Source: Paenibacillus_T sp033239625 (GTDB lineage Bacteria > Bacillota > Bacilli > Paenibacillales > Paenibacillaceae). From it: DNA of 64,000 bases. Below are positions 32,499-42,442 of this stretch, in pieces. The stretch's first letter is position 1. Every line of letters begins with the position of its first letter. The stretch spans positions 1 through 64,000 of the forward strand of contig NZ_BTCK01000032.1 in assembly GCF_033239625.1 (NCBI RefSeq). Reading direction: 5' to 3'. The notes beneath the pieces are model-generated. The model saw only the letters and a list, made by a program, of their open reading frames with translations, searched no databases and was not told the DNA's origin. The translations under genes were made by a program, and so were the position numbers.

Positions 32499-32861
32499 AT
32501 GTCTAAAGAGCAAATCTTGGAAGCCATCAAGGCTATGACGGTTCTCGAACTGAACGATCTGGTAAAAGCAATTGAAGAAGAATTCGGTGTTACGGCTGCA
32601 GCTCCAGTTGCAGTAGTAGCTGGCGGCGGCGCTGCTGAAGCTGCTGAGCAAACTGAATTCGACGTTATCCTCAACAACGCTGGCGCGTCGAAAATCAACG
32701 TTATCAAAGTTGTTCGCGAGCTGACAGGTCTTGGCCTGAAAGAAGCTAAAGAAGTAGTAGATAACGCTCCTAAAGCACTGAAAGAAAAAGTTTCCAAAGA
32801 AGAGGCTGAAGCTATCAAAGCTAAGCTCGAAGAAGCAGGCGCTTCCGTAGAAGTAAAATAA
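32499..32861 (+). CDS. rplL: 50S ribosomal protein L7/L12
   Basis: L12 (120 aa): helical dimerisation domain (MSKEQILEAIKAMTVLELNDLV), Ala/Gly-rich hinge (AAPVAVVAGGGAAEA) and a globular factor-binding domain with KINVIKVVRELTGLGLKEAKEVVD. ATG follows GGAGGTTT. Highly expressed; strong ribosome site. Confidence 0.97.
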   Translation: MSKEQILEAIKAMTVLELNDLVKAIEEEFGVTAAAPVAVVAGGGAAEAAEQTEFDVILNNAGASKINVIKVVRELTGLGLKEAKEVVDNAPKALKEKVSKEEAEAIKAKLEEAGASVEVK

Positions 32862-32879
32862 TCTCGCTTAAGAGATGGG

Positions 32880-32925
32880 CGAACCCCTTGAGGCTTCCGG
32901 GCTTCAAGGGGTTCGTTCCTATTTT
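32880..32925 (+). terminator. hairpin/attenuator after rplL
   Basis: CGAACCCCTTGA and TCAAGGGGTTCG form a 12-bp stem. The T run is interrupted (TTCCTATTTT), so partial termination is likely, giving less ybxB/rpoBC message than rplL. Confidence 0.7.
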
Positions 32926-32955
32926 ACCGCATAAGCCGCCATCAGGGAGGAAGTT

Positions 32956-33558
32956 ATGGCTGATCATTATTATTCGAGAACGCCAGGCGTAGAGCATAAT
33001 CGCAGAACGCATCAGGATGAGCTGCGTGGATTTCGATTCCAGTATGTAACGGATGCAGGCGTATTCTCTAAGACAGGGATTGATTATGGCAGCCGTGTAC
33101 TAATCGAAGTGCTTGAGCTTAACAAGCAGGATCAGGTGCTGGATGTTGGCTGTGGCTACGGTCCGATTGGCTTAACGGCAGCCCGGTTAGCGGATCAAGG
33201 GCATGTAACGATGATAGATATCAATGAGCGGGCAGTTGAACTTGCGAGAGAGAATGCTAGGCTCAATGGTATTCATAATGTAACGATTGTGCAGAGTGAC
33301 ATCTACGAGGCGGTTCGCGACCAACGGTTTGACGCAATTGTTACAAATCCGCCGATTCGTGCTGGTAAGGCTGTTGTTCATCGTATTTTCGAAGAGGGTT
33401 ATCAACTGCTTCAACCTGGCGGCTCTATGTGGGTTGTCATTCAGAAGAAGCAAGGTGCTCCGTCGGCAGAAGCGAAGCTTCTGGAACTGTTCGGTAACGT
33501 AGACGAAGTAACGAAAGATAAGGGTTACCGAATTTTCAGAGCAGTACGTGAAAGTTAG
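32956..33558 (+). CDS. ybxB: class I SAM-dependent methyltransferase (YbxB, RsmC-like)
   Basis: A 200-aa methyltransferase with the SAM motif VLDVGCGYGPIGL (near 58) and the nucleic-acid amino-methylase motif NPPIRAG (near 131), as in RsmC-type rRNA guanine-N2 methyltransferases. It has the single domain found in the Bacillus YbxB family between rplL and rpoB. The target nucleotide is not known from sequence. ATG follows GGGAGG. Confidence 0.92.
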   Translation: MADHYYSRTPGVEHNRRTHQDELRGFRFQYVTDAGVFSKTGIDYGSRVLIEVLELNKQDQVLDVGCGYGPIGLTAARLADQGHVTMIDINERAVELARENARLNGIHNVTIVQSDIYEAVRDQRFDAIVTNPPIRAGKAVVHRIFEEGYQLLQPGGSMWVVIQKKQGAPSAEAKLLELFGNVDEVTKDKGYRIFRAVRES

Positions 33559-34110
33559 GCAAAAGTGCAACTATTTGTTGACTTGACTTCTCGAATGTGA
33601 TAGTATTATAAAATGTCAGTATTAGACTGGGCTAATTCTCTTTAGTTAGCTAAAATGTCAAGAACAAAATTCGAGGCGTTTCATGCATAGAAAATCGTTA
33701 AATGACGTATAATGTTTACGTTTTGGGCAAAATTACTTTATATGAGCCACTATGCGCGCTTCGATTCATCATGCTCCGGTTGGTTGCTCGTTCTTCGAAA
33801 TGAATTTCGAGATCGGCCTTTTCTTTACGAGATAAGGAAGCGATCGTATGTGAGATGACCGCATTCTTATCTCGCAAGGAAAAGCACCGCCTGAACCTGT
33901 TCTATGGTTCATTTAGGAGTTGTTTTTCACAAAGATTCAATACCATCAGGCGAAGCTGCGTTTGCACAAGTCGTAAACCTAGCTTCGCTTGATGGGCTGA
34001 AAACTTCCATTGTTGGACAGAGATCAAGGATGAAATCACGATCCGTCTTGGAAGTTTTTGTTGTTTTTCGATACGTAAGCTGTGAAGCAGACATGAGGGG
34101 TGAGGTTAAG
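33559..34110 (+). promoter_or_regulatory. long rpoB upstream region with promoter and hairpins
   Basis: The 552-bp gap contains a candidate promoter (TTGACT 33583-33588, 17-bp spacer, TTATAA 33606-33611) and another isolated TATAAT at 33708-33713. Later come CTTCGAAAT/ATTTCGAG (about 33795-33815) with T-rich DNA after it, and AGGCGAAGCT/AGCTTCGCT (33949-33990 approximately). A structured leader of 400-500 nt is likely. Confidence 0.5.
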
Positions 34111-37100
34111 TTGGCAGGACAACTTGTTCAGTTGGGTCGACGTACGCGGAGGAGCTATGCGCGTATTAACGAAGTGCTCGAAGTCCCGAACCTGATTGAA
34201 ATCCAACAAAAGTCGTACGAGAAGTTTCTGGATGCTGATTTACTCGAGTTGTTCCAGGACATTTCGCCGATTCAGGACTTTACGGGCAATCTGTCACTCG
34301 AATTTATCGACTATAGTCTTGGTGAACCAAAATATTCAGTCGATGAGTCTAAAGAGCGCGACGTTACGTATGCGGCTCCGCTTCGTGTGAAAGTGCGTCT
34401 CCTTAACAAGGAAACGGGCGAAGTGAAGGAACAAGAAGTTTTCATGGGCGATTTTCCGCTTATGACGGAGACAGGCACCTTTATTATTAACGGTGCAGAA
34501 CGTGTAATCGTCAGCCAGTTGGTCCGCTCCCCAAGCGTTTACTTCAGTACGAAGGTCGACAAGAATGGCAAACGTACCTACACGGCGACAGTTATTCCGA
34601 ACCGTGGCGCATGGCTGGAACTAGAGACGGACGCGAAAGATATTATCTATGTTCGGATCGATCGGACTCGTAAAATTCCGGTGACGGTCCTGCTTCGTGC
34701 GCTCGGCTTCGGCACGGATGCTGAGATCTTGGACCTGCTCGGACAAGATGAATATATTCGCAACACGCTGGATAAAGACAACACGGATTCGACAGAGAAA
34801 GCGCTCATCGAGATTTACGAGCGTCTTCGTCCAGGCGAACCACCAACGCTGGAGAATGCGAAGAGCTTGCTTGTAGCACGTTTCTTCGATCCGAAGCGTT
34901 ACGATCTGGCTAATGTAGGTCGTTACAAAATAAATAAAAAGCTGCACATCAAAAACCGTCTGTTCAATCAACGTCTTGCCGAAACGCTTGTTGACCCTGC
35001 TACAGGGGAAATTATCGCTGAGGCTGGCCAACTGATCGATCGTCGACTGTTGGATGAGATTTTGCCGAGACTCGAAAGCAATGTCGGCTTCAAAACTTAC
35101 CACGTTGCGAACGGTGTACTGAATGCAGATGATATCCCGCTGCAGACGATCAACGTATTCTCGCCAGTTGAAGATGGCAAGATCGTGAAGGTCGTTTCCA
35201 ATGGTATTATCGACAAAACGGTGAAGCATGTTACGCCGGCAGATATTATCTCGTCGATCAACTACTTCATCAACCTGCTGCATGGCATCGGCAGCACGGA
35301 CGATATTGACCACCTCGGTAACCGTCGTCTCCGTTCTGTTGGTGAATTGCTGCAAAACCAATTCCGTATCGGTCTTTCTCGTATGGAGCGCGTCGTTCGC
35401 GAGCGCATGTCCATTCAGGATGCGAACGCGATTACGCCGCAGGCGCTGATTAACATCCGCCCGGTTATCGCATCGATTAAGGAATTCTTCGGTTCCTCCC
35501 AGCTCTCGCAGTTCATGGACCAGACGAACCCGCTGGCAGAACTTACGCACAAACGCCGTTTGTCCGCACTCGGACCTGGCGGTTTGACGCGTGAACGCGC
35601 TGGCTTCGAAGTGCGTGACGTACATCCGTCCCACTACGGTCGTATGTGTCCGATCGAGACGCCAGAGGGTCCGAACATCGGTCTGATCAACTCGCTGTCG
35701 ACATTCGCTCGCATCAACGAATATGGCTTCATTGAGGCGCCTTATCGTTGGGTCGATCCGAAGACAGGCATCGTTACTGAACAGATCGATTACATGACAG
35801 CGGACGAAGAGGATAACTATGTCATCGCTCAGGCGAATGCAAAGCTGACCGAAGAAGGTAAATTCGCAGATGACACTGTTCTCGTTCGTTACAACAAGCA
35901 GCGTAATGATAACATTCTGACGATGGCAAGCGAACGTGTTGACTACATGGACGTATCGCCAAAACAGGTTGTATCTGTCGCTACGGCGCTCATTCCGTTC
36001 CTCGAGAACGATGACTCCAACCGTGCGCTCATGGGTTCCAACATGCAGCGTCAAGCAGTACCGCTTCTGATCCCGAAAGCGCCGTTCGTCGGTACGGGTA
36101 TGGAGCACAAGTCGGCGAAGGACTCGGGCGTATGTATCGTTTCCAAACACGACGGTGTTATTGAACGCGTATCTGCTAATGAGATCTGGCTGCGCCGTAT
36201 CGAGCTGCTCGACGGCAAGCAAGTAACGGGCGATCTCGTTAAACATAAGCTTCACAAGTTTATGCGTTCCAACCAAGGTACGTGCATTAACCAACGTCCA
36301 ATCGTTAACAAAGGCGACGTTATCCGCAAAGGCGATATTCTCGCTGACGGTCCGTCGACTGAACAAGGCGAATTGGCGCTTGGCCGCAACGTAGTCGTTG
36401 CCTTCATGACATGGGAAGGTTACAACTACGAGGATGCTATTCTTCTTAGCGAGAAGCTTGTGAAGGAAGACGTTTATACGTCCATTCACATCGAGGAATA
36501 CGAATCCGAAGCGCGTGACACGAAGCTTGGACCGGAAGAAATTACGCGCGACATTCCGAACGTCGGCGAAGAAGCACTCAAGAACCTCGACGAGCGCGGT
36601 ATCATCCGTGTCGGTGCTGAGATCAGTGCCGGAGACATCCTGGTTGGTAAAGTAACGCCTAAAGGCGTAACGGAACTGACGGCAGAAGAACGTCTCTTGC
36701 ATGCAATCTTCGGCGAGAAAGCTCGCGAAGTTCGCGATACAAGCCTTCGCGTACCGCATGGTACAGACGGTATCGTCGTAGACGTAAAAGTATTTACGCG
36801 TGAGAACGGCGATGAACTGCCTCCGGGCGTTAATCAGCTGGTTCGTGCATATATCGCTCAGAAACGTAAGATTTCCGAGGGCGACAAGATGGCAGGACGT
36901 CACGGTAACAAAGGTGTTATCGCGCGTATCATGCCAGAAGAAGACATGCCGTTCCTGCCGGACGGTACGCCTGTTGAAGTCGTACTGAACCCGCTGGGTG
37001 TACCATCGCGGATGAACATCGGTCAGGTACTCGAGGTTCACCTTGGTATGGCATGCAAACGTCTCGGTATTCACGCAGCAACGCCGGTATTCGACGGTGC

Positions 37101-37659
37101 TCGCGAGAATGACGTATTCAACGCAATGGAAGAAGCAGGCATGCAGCGCAATGGTAAGACGGTATTGTACGATGGCCGCACGGGCGAAGAGTTCGAACGT
37201 GAAGTAACGGTCGGCGTCATGTACATGATCAAACTGGCGCACATGGTTGACGATAAAATCCATGCTCGTTCGACGGGTCCTTACTCGCTCGTTACGCAGC
37301 AGCCGCTCGGTGGTAAAGCGCAGTTCGGCGGACAACGTTTCGGTGAGATGGAAGTATGGGCGCTCGAAGCCTATGGCGCAGCTTACACGCTGCAAGAAAT
37401 TTTGACGGTTAAGTCCGATGACGTCGTAGGTCGCGTGAAGACGTACGAATCGATCGTGAAGGGCGAGAACGTGCCAGAGCCTGGCGTTCCAGAATCGTTC
37501 AAAGTATTGATTAAGGAACTTCAAAGCCTTGGTATGGACGTTAAGATTTTGTCTGAGGACGAGCAAGAAATCGAAATGCTGGAAATCGACGACGAAGACG
37601 ACGCTCAGAGCGACAAGCTCAATTTGAACTTGGAAGGCTCGGAAGCAGGAGTCGAATAA
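34111..37659 (+). CDS. rpoB: DNA-directed RNA polymerase subunit beta
   Basis: RpoB (1182 aa). The start MAGQLVQLGRRTRRSYARI matches the Bacillus MTGQLVQYGRH pattern, so TTG 34111 is chosen (GAGG 5 nt upstream); ATG 34093, six codons earlier, is the alternative. The rifampicin cluster SSQLSQFMDQTNPLAELTHKR spans about 462-482 with the sensitive-type Gln467, Asp470, His480 and Ser485 (E. coli 513, 516, 526, 531). The conserved GDKMAGRHGNKG and the C-terminal GGQRFGEMEVWALEAYGA clamp motif are intact. It ends with a short acidic tail. Confidence 0.97.
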   Translation: MAGQLVQLGRRTRRSYARINEVLEVPNLIEIQQKSYEKFLDADLLELFQDISPIQDFTGNLSLEFIDYSLGEPKYSVDESKERDVTYAAPLRVKVRLLNKETGEVKEQEVFMGDFPLMTETGTFIINGAERVIVSQLVRSPSVYFSTKVDKNGKRTYTATVIPNRGAWLELETDAKDIIYVRIDRTRKIPVTVLLRALGFGTDAEILDLLGQDEYIRNTLDKDNTDSTEKALIEIYERLRPGEPPTLENAKSLLVARFFDPKRYDLANVGRYKINKKLHIKNRLFNQRLAETLVDPATGEIIAEAGQLIDRRLLDEILPRLESNVGFKTYHVANGVLNADDIPLQTINVFSPVEDGKIVKVVSNGIIDKTVKHVTPADIISSINYFINLLHGIGSTDDIDHLGNRRLRSVGELLQNQFRIGLSRMERVVRERMSIQDANAITPQALINIRPVIASIKEFFGSSQLSQFMDQTNPLAELTHKRRLSALGPGGLTRERAGFEVRDVHPSHYGRMCPIETPEGPNIGLINSLSTFARINEYGFIEAPYRWVDPKTGIVTEQIDYMTADEEDNYVIAQANAKLTEEGKFADDTVLVRYNKQRNDNILTMASERVDYMDVSPKQVVSVATALIPFLENDDSNRALMGSNMQRQAVPLLIPKAPFVGTGMEHKSAKDSGVCIVSKHDGVIERVSANEIWLRRIELLDGKQVTGDLVKHKLHKFMRSNQGTCINQRPIVNKGDVIRKGDILADGPSTEQGELALGRNVVVAFMTWEGYNYEDAILLSEKLVKEDVYTSIHIEEYESEARDTKLGPEEITRDIPNVGEEALKNLDERGIIRVGAEISAGDILVGKVTPKGVTELTAEERLLHAIFGEKAREVRDTSLRVPHGTDGIVVDVKVFTRENGDELPPGVNQLVRAYIAQKRKISEGDKMAGRHGNKGVIARIMPEEDMPFLPDGTPVEVVLNPLGVPSRMNIGQVLEVHLGMACKRLGIHAATPVFDGARENDVFNAMEEAGMQRNGKTVLYDGRTGEEFEREVTVGVMYMIKLAHMVDDKIHARSTGPYSLVTQQPLGGKAQFGGQRFGEMEVWALEAYGAAYTLQEILTVKSDDVVGRVKTYESIVKGENVPEPGVPESFKVLIKELQSLGMDVKILSEDEQEIEMLEIDDEDDAQSDKLNLNLEGSEAGVE

Positions 37660-37687
37660 GCGATACTTGACGAAGGAGGGTTGCTCC

Positions 37688-40600
37688 TTGTTGGACGTGA
37701 ACAACTTCGAGTACATGAAGATCGGGCTGGCATCTCCCGATAAAATTCGATCGTGGTCCCGCGGAGAAGTGAAGAAGCCGGAAACCATCAACTATAGGAC
37801 GTTGAAGCCGGAGAAAGAAGGTCTCTTCTGCGAGAAGATTTTCGGACCTACGAAAGACTGGGAATGTCATTGCGGTAAATATAAACGGGTACGTTACAAA
37901 GGCGTTGTGTGCGATCGCTGCGGCGTTGAAGTAACGCGCTCCAAAGTACGCCGTGAGCGGATGGGCCATATTGAGCTCGCCGCTCCGGTATCGCACATCT
38001 GGTATTTCAAAGGGATCCCTAGCCGGATGGGCTTGGCGCTTGATATGTCGCCACGCTCGCTGGAAGAGATCATCTACTTTGCATCCTATGTTGTTACGGA
38101 TCCAGGCGATACGCCACTCGAGAAGAAGCAATTGCTCTCCGAGAAGGAATACCGCAGCTATCGTGAGAAGTACGGCTATGGTTTCCAAGCCGGCATGGGT
38201 GCAGAAGCTGTTAAGAAACTGCTTCAAGACATCGACCTCGAGAAAGAACTCGACACGCTGAAAGAAGAGCTGCGCACTGCACAAGGCCAACGCCGTAACC
38301 GTGCGATTAAGCGTCTTGAAGTAATCGAAGCTTTCAACAGCTCCGGCAATCGCCCGGACTGGATGATCCTCGACGTGCTTCCGGTTATTCCGCCGGAGCT
38401 TCGTCCGATGGTCCAGCTCGATGGTGGACGTTTCGCAACGTCCGACTTGAACGATCTTTATCGTCGTGTTATTAACCGTAATAACCGTCTGAAGCGCCTG
38501 CTTGATCTGGGTGCTCCTGACATTATCGTACAGAACGAGAAACGGATGCTGCAGGAAGCCGTTGACGCGCTGATCGACAACGGTCGCCGCGGCCGTCCTG
38601 TAACAGGTCCGGGCAACCGTCCTCTGAAATCGCTCAGCCACATGCTGAAAGGTAAACAAGGACGTTTCCGTCAGAACTTGCTCGGTAAACGGGTTGACTA
38701 CTCTGGTCGTTCCGTTATCGTCGTTGGTCCATATTTGAAAATGTACCAATGCGGTCTGCCGAAAGAGATGGCGCTTGAATTGTTCAAGCCGTTCGTTATG
38801 AAAGAGCTTGTGAACAAAGGCCTCGCTCACAACATCAAGAGCGCGAAGCGCAAAGTTGAACGCGTGAGCGCTGAAGTGTGGGACGTTCTTGAGGAAGTAA
38901 TCAAAGAACATCCGGTTCTCCTGAACCGTGCTCCGACGCTTCACCGTCTCGGCATTCAAGCGTTCGAACCAATTCTGGTTGAAGGACGCGCAATTCGTCT
39001 GCATCCACTCGTATGTACGGCATACAACGCCGACTTCGACGGTGACCAGATGGCTGTTCACGTTCCGTTGTCTGCGGAAGCGCAAGCAGAAGCACGTTTG
39101 CTCATGCTGGCTTCGGGCAACATCTTGAACCCGAAAGATGGTAAGCCTGTTGTTACTCCGTCCCAGGATATGGTACTCGGCAGCTACTATCTGACGTTCG
39201 ATAACAAAGACGCGAAGGGCAGCGGCCTTGTATTCGCTTCGGTTAACGAAGCAGTATCCGCATACCAACGCGGTGCAGCAGCGCTGCATGCACGTGTATT
39301 CATTCCTGCACGTGTGCTTGGCAAAACCTCGTTCACTGAGAAGCAGCAGGATGCGCTTCTGAGCACGACGGTTGGTAAAATCATTTTCAACGAAATCTTC
39401 CCGGATACGTTCCCATACATCAACGAGGCTTCCAAAGCCAACTTGCTGCACGGTACGCCGGAGAAATACTTCGTCTACGAGAAAGGCGCAGACCTGCGTG
39501 AAATTATCGAGACGCTTCCGGTTGCTCCAGCAGTCGGCAAAGAGTATCTCGGTAACATTATCGCAGAATGCTTCCGCATCTATGAGACGACAAGAACGTC
39601 GGTCATCCTTGACCAAATCAAGAAGCTTGGATTCACGTACTCGACACGCGCTGGTATTACCGTTGCCGTGGCTGACGTTACGGTTCCAGCCGAAAGACAA
39701 CAGATCATGAAGGAGTCGGATGAGAAGGTTAAACTCGTGACGAATCAATATCGTCGCGGTCTGATCACTGACGAAGAACGTTATGATCGCGTTATCGAGA
39801 TTTGGGGTAAAGCGAAAGACCAAGTAACGGATGCGCTCATGAAATCGATGGACCGTTTCAATTCCATCATGCTCATGGTCGACTCCAAAGCACGGGGTAA
39901 CAAATCGCAGATTACGCAGCTTGGCGGTATGCGCGGTCTGATGGCAACGCCATCCGGTCGTATCTTTGAAATCCCGATCAAATCGAACTTCCGTGACGGT
40001 CTGACTGTCCTCGAGTACTTCATTTCGACGCACGGTGCTCGTAAAGGTCTTGCCGATACAGCACTGCGTACAGCTGACTCGGGTTACCTGACTCGTCGTC
40101 TCGTAGACGTTGCACAGGACGTTATCGTCCGTGAAGACGACTGCGGTACGGATAAAGGCTTCACCGTTAGTCAAATCCGTGATGGTAAAGAGGTTATCGA
40201 GGATCTGTACGACCGTATTGAAGGCCGTTACTGCTTCGAGACCGTTCGCCATCCGGAGACGAGAGAGATCATCGCTCGCCGTAATGAGCTAATTGACTCG
40301 AACAAAGCGGAGCAAATCGTCGCTGCAGGCGTTAAGAAGCTCCAAATCCGTACAGTACTCAGCTGCCGTGCTCGTCATGGCGTCTGCAAAATGTGCTACG
40401 GCCGTAACTTGGCGACCGGTAAATTCGTTGAGATCGGTGAAGCAGTCGGCATTATCGCTGCGCAATCGATCGGTGAGCCGGGCACGCAGCTTACAATGCG
40501 TACATTCCACACCGGCGGCGTTGCCGGCGACGATATTACGCAAGGTTTGCCGCGTATCCAAGAGCTCTTCGAGGCGCGTAATCCGAAAGGTCAAGCGACG

Positions 40601-41314
40601 ATCAGCGAAATCGACGGTATCGTCAAAGAGGTTCGTGACGGTAAAGACCGCCGTGAAATCGAAGTCCAGGGTGAAGCTGAGACGAAGGTATATTCTGTAC
40701 CTTACGGCTCCCGTCTCCGCGTAAGCGAAGGCGCGAAACTTGATGCTGGTGACGAATTGACGGACGGTTCGATCGACCCTAAAGAAATGCTGCGCATCAA
40801 AGGTATCCGGGGCGTACAGAACTACATCCTTCAGGAAGTTCAACGCGTATACCGTAACCAAGGCGTAGAAATTAACGATAAGCACGTTGAAGTTATGATC
40901 AAGCAGATGCTTCGCAAAATCCGTATCGTTGATAACGGGGATACGCCGCTTCTGCCAGGTTCGTTCGTCGACATTCATGAATACGAAGCAGCTAACCGCA
41001 CTGCAATTCTGGCCGGCCTTGAGCCTGCTGTTGCGAAACCGGTATTGCTCGGTATTACGAAGGCGTCCCTCGAGACGGATTCGTTCTTGTCCGCAGCTTC
41101 GTTCCAAGAAACGACTCGCGTCCTGACAGACGCAGCTATCAAAGGCAAGGTCGACCAATTGCTTGGTCTGAAAGAAAATGTCATCATCGGCAAACTGATC
41201 CCAGCTGGTACGGGTATGACTCGTTACCGGAGCATCCGCTTCGCAGGGCTGGAGGATGAAGTGTTGGAGACTGACAGCTCGGCAGATCAAGAGTCAGTAG
41301 CGGTTGAATCCTAA
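37688..41314 (+). CDS. rpoC: DNA-directed RNA polymerase subunit beta'
   Basis: RpoC (1208 aa). TTG 37688 gives MLDVNNFEYMKIGLASP, the same start as Bacillus, 8 nt after GAAGGAGGG. The N-terminal zinc ribbon uses Cys60/62/75/78. The catalytic Mg motif NADFDGD is at 447-453. The trigger loop region (MRGLMATPSGRI) and the second Zn site (CRARHGVCKMCYG) are present. Starts 28 nt after rpoB; a strong terminator follows. Confidence 0.98.
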   Translation: MLDVNNFEYMKIGLASPDKIRSWSRGEVKKPETINYRTLKPEKEGLFCEKIFGPTKDWECHCGKYKRVRYKGVVCDRCGVEVTRSKVRRERMGHIELAAPVSHIWYFKGIPSRMGLALDMSPRSLEEIIYFASYVVTDPGDTPLEKKQLLSEKEYRSYREKYGYGFQAGMGAEAVKKLLQDIDLEKELDTLKEELRTAQGQRRNRAIKRLEVIEAFNSSGNRPDWMILDVLPVIPPELRPMVQLDGGRFATSDLNDLYRRVINRNNRLKRLLDLGAPDIIVQNEKRMLQEAVDALIDNGRRGRPVTGPGNRPLKSLSHMLKGKQGRFRQNLLGKRVDYSGRSVIVVGPYLKMYQCGLPKEMALELFKPFVMKELVNKGLAHNIKSAKRKVERVSAEVWDVLEEVIKEHPVLLNRAPTLHRLGIQAFEPILVEGRAIRLHPLVCTAYNADFDGDQMAVHVPLSAEAQAEARLLMLASGNILNPKDGKPVVTPSQDMVLGSYYLTFDNKDAKGSGLVFASVNEAVSAYQRGAAALHARVFIPARVLGKTSFTEKQQDALLSTTVGKIIFNEIFPDTFPYINEASKANLLHGTPEKYFVYEKGADLREIIETLPVAPAVGKEYLGNIIAECFRIYETTRTSVILDQIKKLGFTYSTRAGITVAVADVTVPAERQQIMKESDEKVKLVTNQYRRGLITDEERYDRVIEIWGKAKDQVTDALMKSMDRFNSIMLMVDSKARGNKSQITQLGGMRGLMATPSGRIFEIPIKSNFRDGLTVLEYFISTHGARKGLADTALRTADSGYLTRRLVDVAQDVIVREDDCGTDKGFTVSQIRDGKEVIEDLYDRIEGRYCFETVRHPETREIIARRNELIDSNKAEQIVAAGVKKLQIRTVLSCRARHGVCKMCYGRNLATGKFVEIGEAVGIIAAQSIGEPGTQLTMRTFHTGGVAGDDITQGLPRIQELFEARNPKGQATISEIDGIVKEVRDGKDRREIEVQGEAETKVYSVPYGSRLRVSEGAKLDAGDELTDGSIDPKEMLRIKGIRGVQNYILQEVQRVYRNQGVEINDKHVEVMIKQMLRKIRIVDNGDTPLLPGSFVDIHEYEAANRTAILAGLEPAVAKPVLLGITKASLETDSFLSAASFQETTRVLTDAAIKGKVDQLLGLKENVIIGKLIPAGTGMTRYRSIRFAGLEDEVLETDSSADQESVAVES

Positions 41315-41349
41315 TCTTTGATGACGGATAACTGAGCAATGAAGTAAAC

Positions 41350-41407
41350 GGAAGCTGTTGGCGACAGTCGTATCGATCGACTGTCGCCAGCAGGTTCCAT
41401 TTCTTTT
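41350..41407 (+). terminator. rpoBC terminator
   Basis: A roughly 20-bp stem built on GGCGACAGTCG and CGACTGTCGCC, extended by GGAAGCTG/CAGGTTCC, followed by a T-rich stretch. Confidence 0.82.
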
Positions 41408-41481
41408 GAACTCATCTTTGAAACTCTGCGTCGAGGTTATTTTTTCAAATAGATTATATCGATTTATTCATTGGAACTACC

Positions 41482-41511
41482 TTGACATGTATGGGCACTG
41501 GGTGCTAATAT
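41482..41511 (+). promoter_or_regulatory. promoter of the L7Ae-rpsL-rpsG-fusA-tuf operon
   Basis: TTGACA (41482-41487), 18-bp spacer, TAATAT (41506-41511). Confidence 0.7.
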
Positions 41512-41568
41512 ATCGAAGTGTGCCTGTGGCTGTGATCATTATCTAGTCGAATGAAGAGTGGTGATTGC

Positions 41569-41808
41569 ATGCAGTACAAGATCGGCACGAAGCAAACGAC
41601 GAAGATGGTCGAGTTACGCAAGGCTGTACTCGTCTATGTCGCGCAAGATGCAGATCCGCGGTTGACGGACCGAATCGTTCGGTTGTGCGTTGAATCAGGA
41701 ATCGAAGTCCAATGGGTGCCGACGATGCGAGATCTTGGGGAAACCTGCGAGATCGACGTTGGAGCCGCAATGGCTGCGGTAATTCCGGATTCATCGGAAG
41801 ACGAATAG
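41569..41808 (+). CDS. rplGB: L7Ae-family ribosomal/kink-turn-binding protein (YbxF-like)
   Basis: A 79-aa single-domain L7Ae/L30e protein. YKIGTKQTTKMVELRKAVLVYVAQDADPRL and the C-terminal CEIDVGAAMAAVI match the YbxF family, which binds kink-turn RNA. ATG 41569 is preferred (GAGTGGTG upstream) over ATG 41551. It lies in its standard place between rpoC and rpsL. Confidence 0.9.
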   Translation: MQYKIGTKQTTKMVELRKAVLVYVAQDADPRLTDRIVRLCVESGIEVQWVPTMRDLGETCEIDVGAAMAAVIPDSSEDE

Positions 41809-41955
41809 AGAATCGTTATTTTTGTTGGCAGTTTATTTTAAGATGAACATGCTGACAGAAATTTTTATTTGTTTCTTTATGAATCGCCTGGATCTGTGGG
41901 CTTAAATTTTTGAGCAAGATCTGATGCAGTGAGAATAGAGGAAGGGGGTGGCAAC

Positions 41956-42375
41956 ATGCCAACTATTAACCAACTGGTCCGCAAAGGCCGTCAAGCGAAA
42001 GTAGTTAAATCGAAATCGCCGGCTCTGCAAAGAGGTTTCAACGCCCTGAAACGTGAGGCTACTAACATCAGCGCTCCTCAGAAGCGCGGTGTCTGCACTC
42101 GTGTAGGTACGATGACTCCTAAAAAACCGAACTCCGCACTCCGGAAATATGCCCGCGTACGTCTGACGAACAAAGTCGAGGTAACGGCATACATCCCAGG
42201 TATCGGTCACAACCTGCAAGAACACAGCGTTGTACTGATCCGCGGTGGTCGTGTAAAAGACCTTCCAGGTGTACGTTATCACATCGTTCGTGGCGCACTT
42301 GATACGGCTGGCGTTAACAACCGTAAACAAGCTCGTTCGAAATACGGTACGAAACGTGCGAAAGTTAAGAAATAA
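41956..42375 (+). CDS. rpsL: 30S ribosomal protein S12
   Basis: S12 (139 aa) of the decoding centre. TMTPKKPNSALRKYARVRLTN and GHNLQEHSVVLIRGGRVKDLPGVRYH are intact, including the streptomycin-relevant lysines in PKKPNS and RVKDLPG, so the sequence looks like the sensitive form. ATG follows AAGGGGGTG. Confidence 0.97.
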   Translation: MPTINQLVRKGRQAKVVKSKSPALQRGFNALKREATNISAPQKRGVCTRVGTMTPKKPNSALRKYARVRLTNKVEVTAYIPGIGHNLQEHSVVLIRGGRVKDLPGVRYHIVRGALDTAGVNNRKQARSKYGTKRAKVKK

Positions 42376-42442
42376 TAGAATAAGCATTCGTGCTTATTAC
42401 AATGCTACAACAAGTGATTAATCAAGAAAGGGGGACATCCTC

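Noticed and set aside
34621..37791. 1056-codon open frame antisense to rpoB
   Set aside because: It is the complementary-strand shadow of rpoB produced by strong codon bias. It has no ribosome site, low-complexity-like composition and no family resemblance.
37619..40252. 877-codon open frame antisense to rpoC
   Set aside because: Same reason: it lies wholly opposite a highly biased coding sequence.
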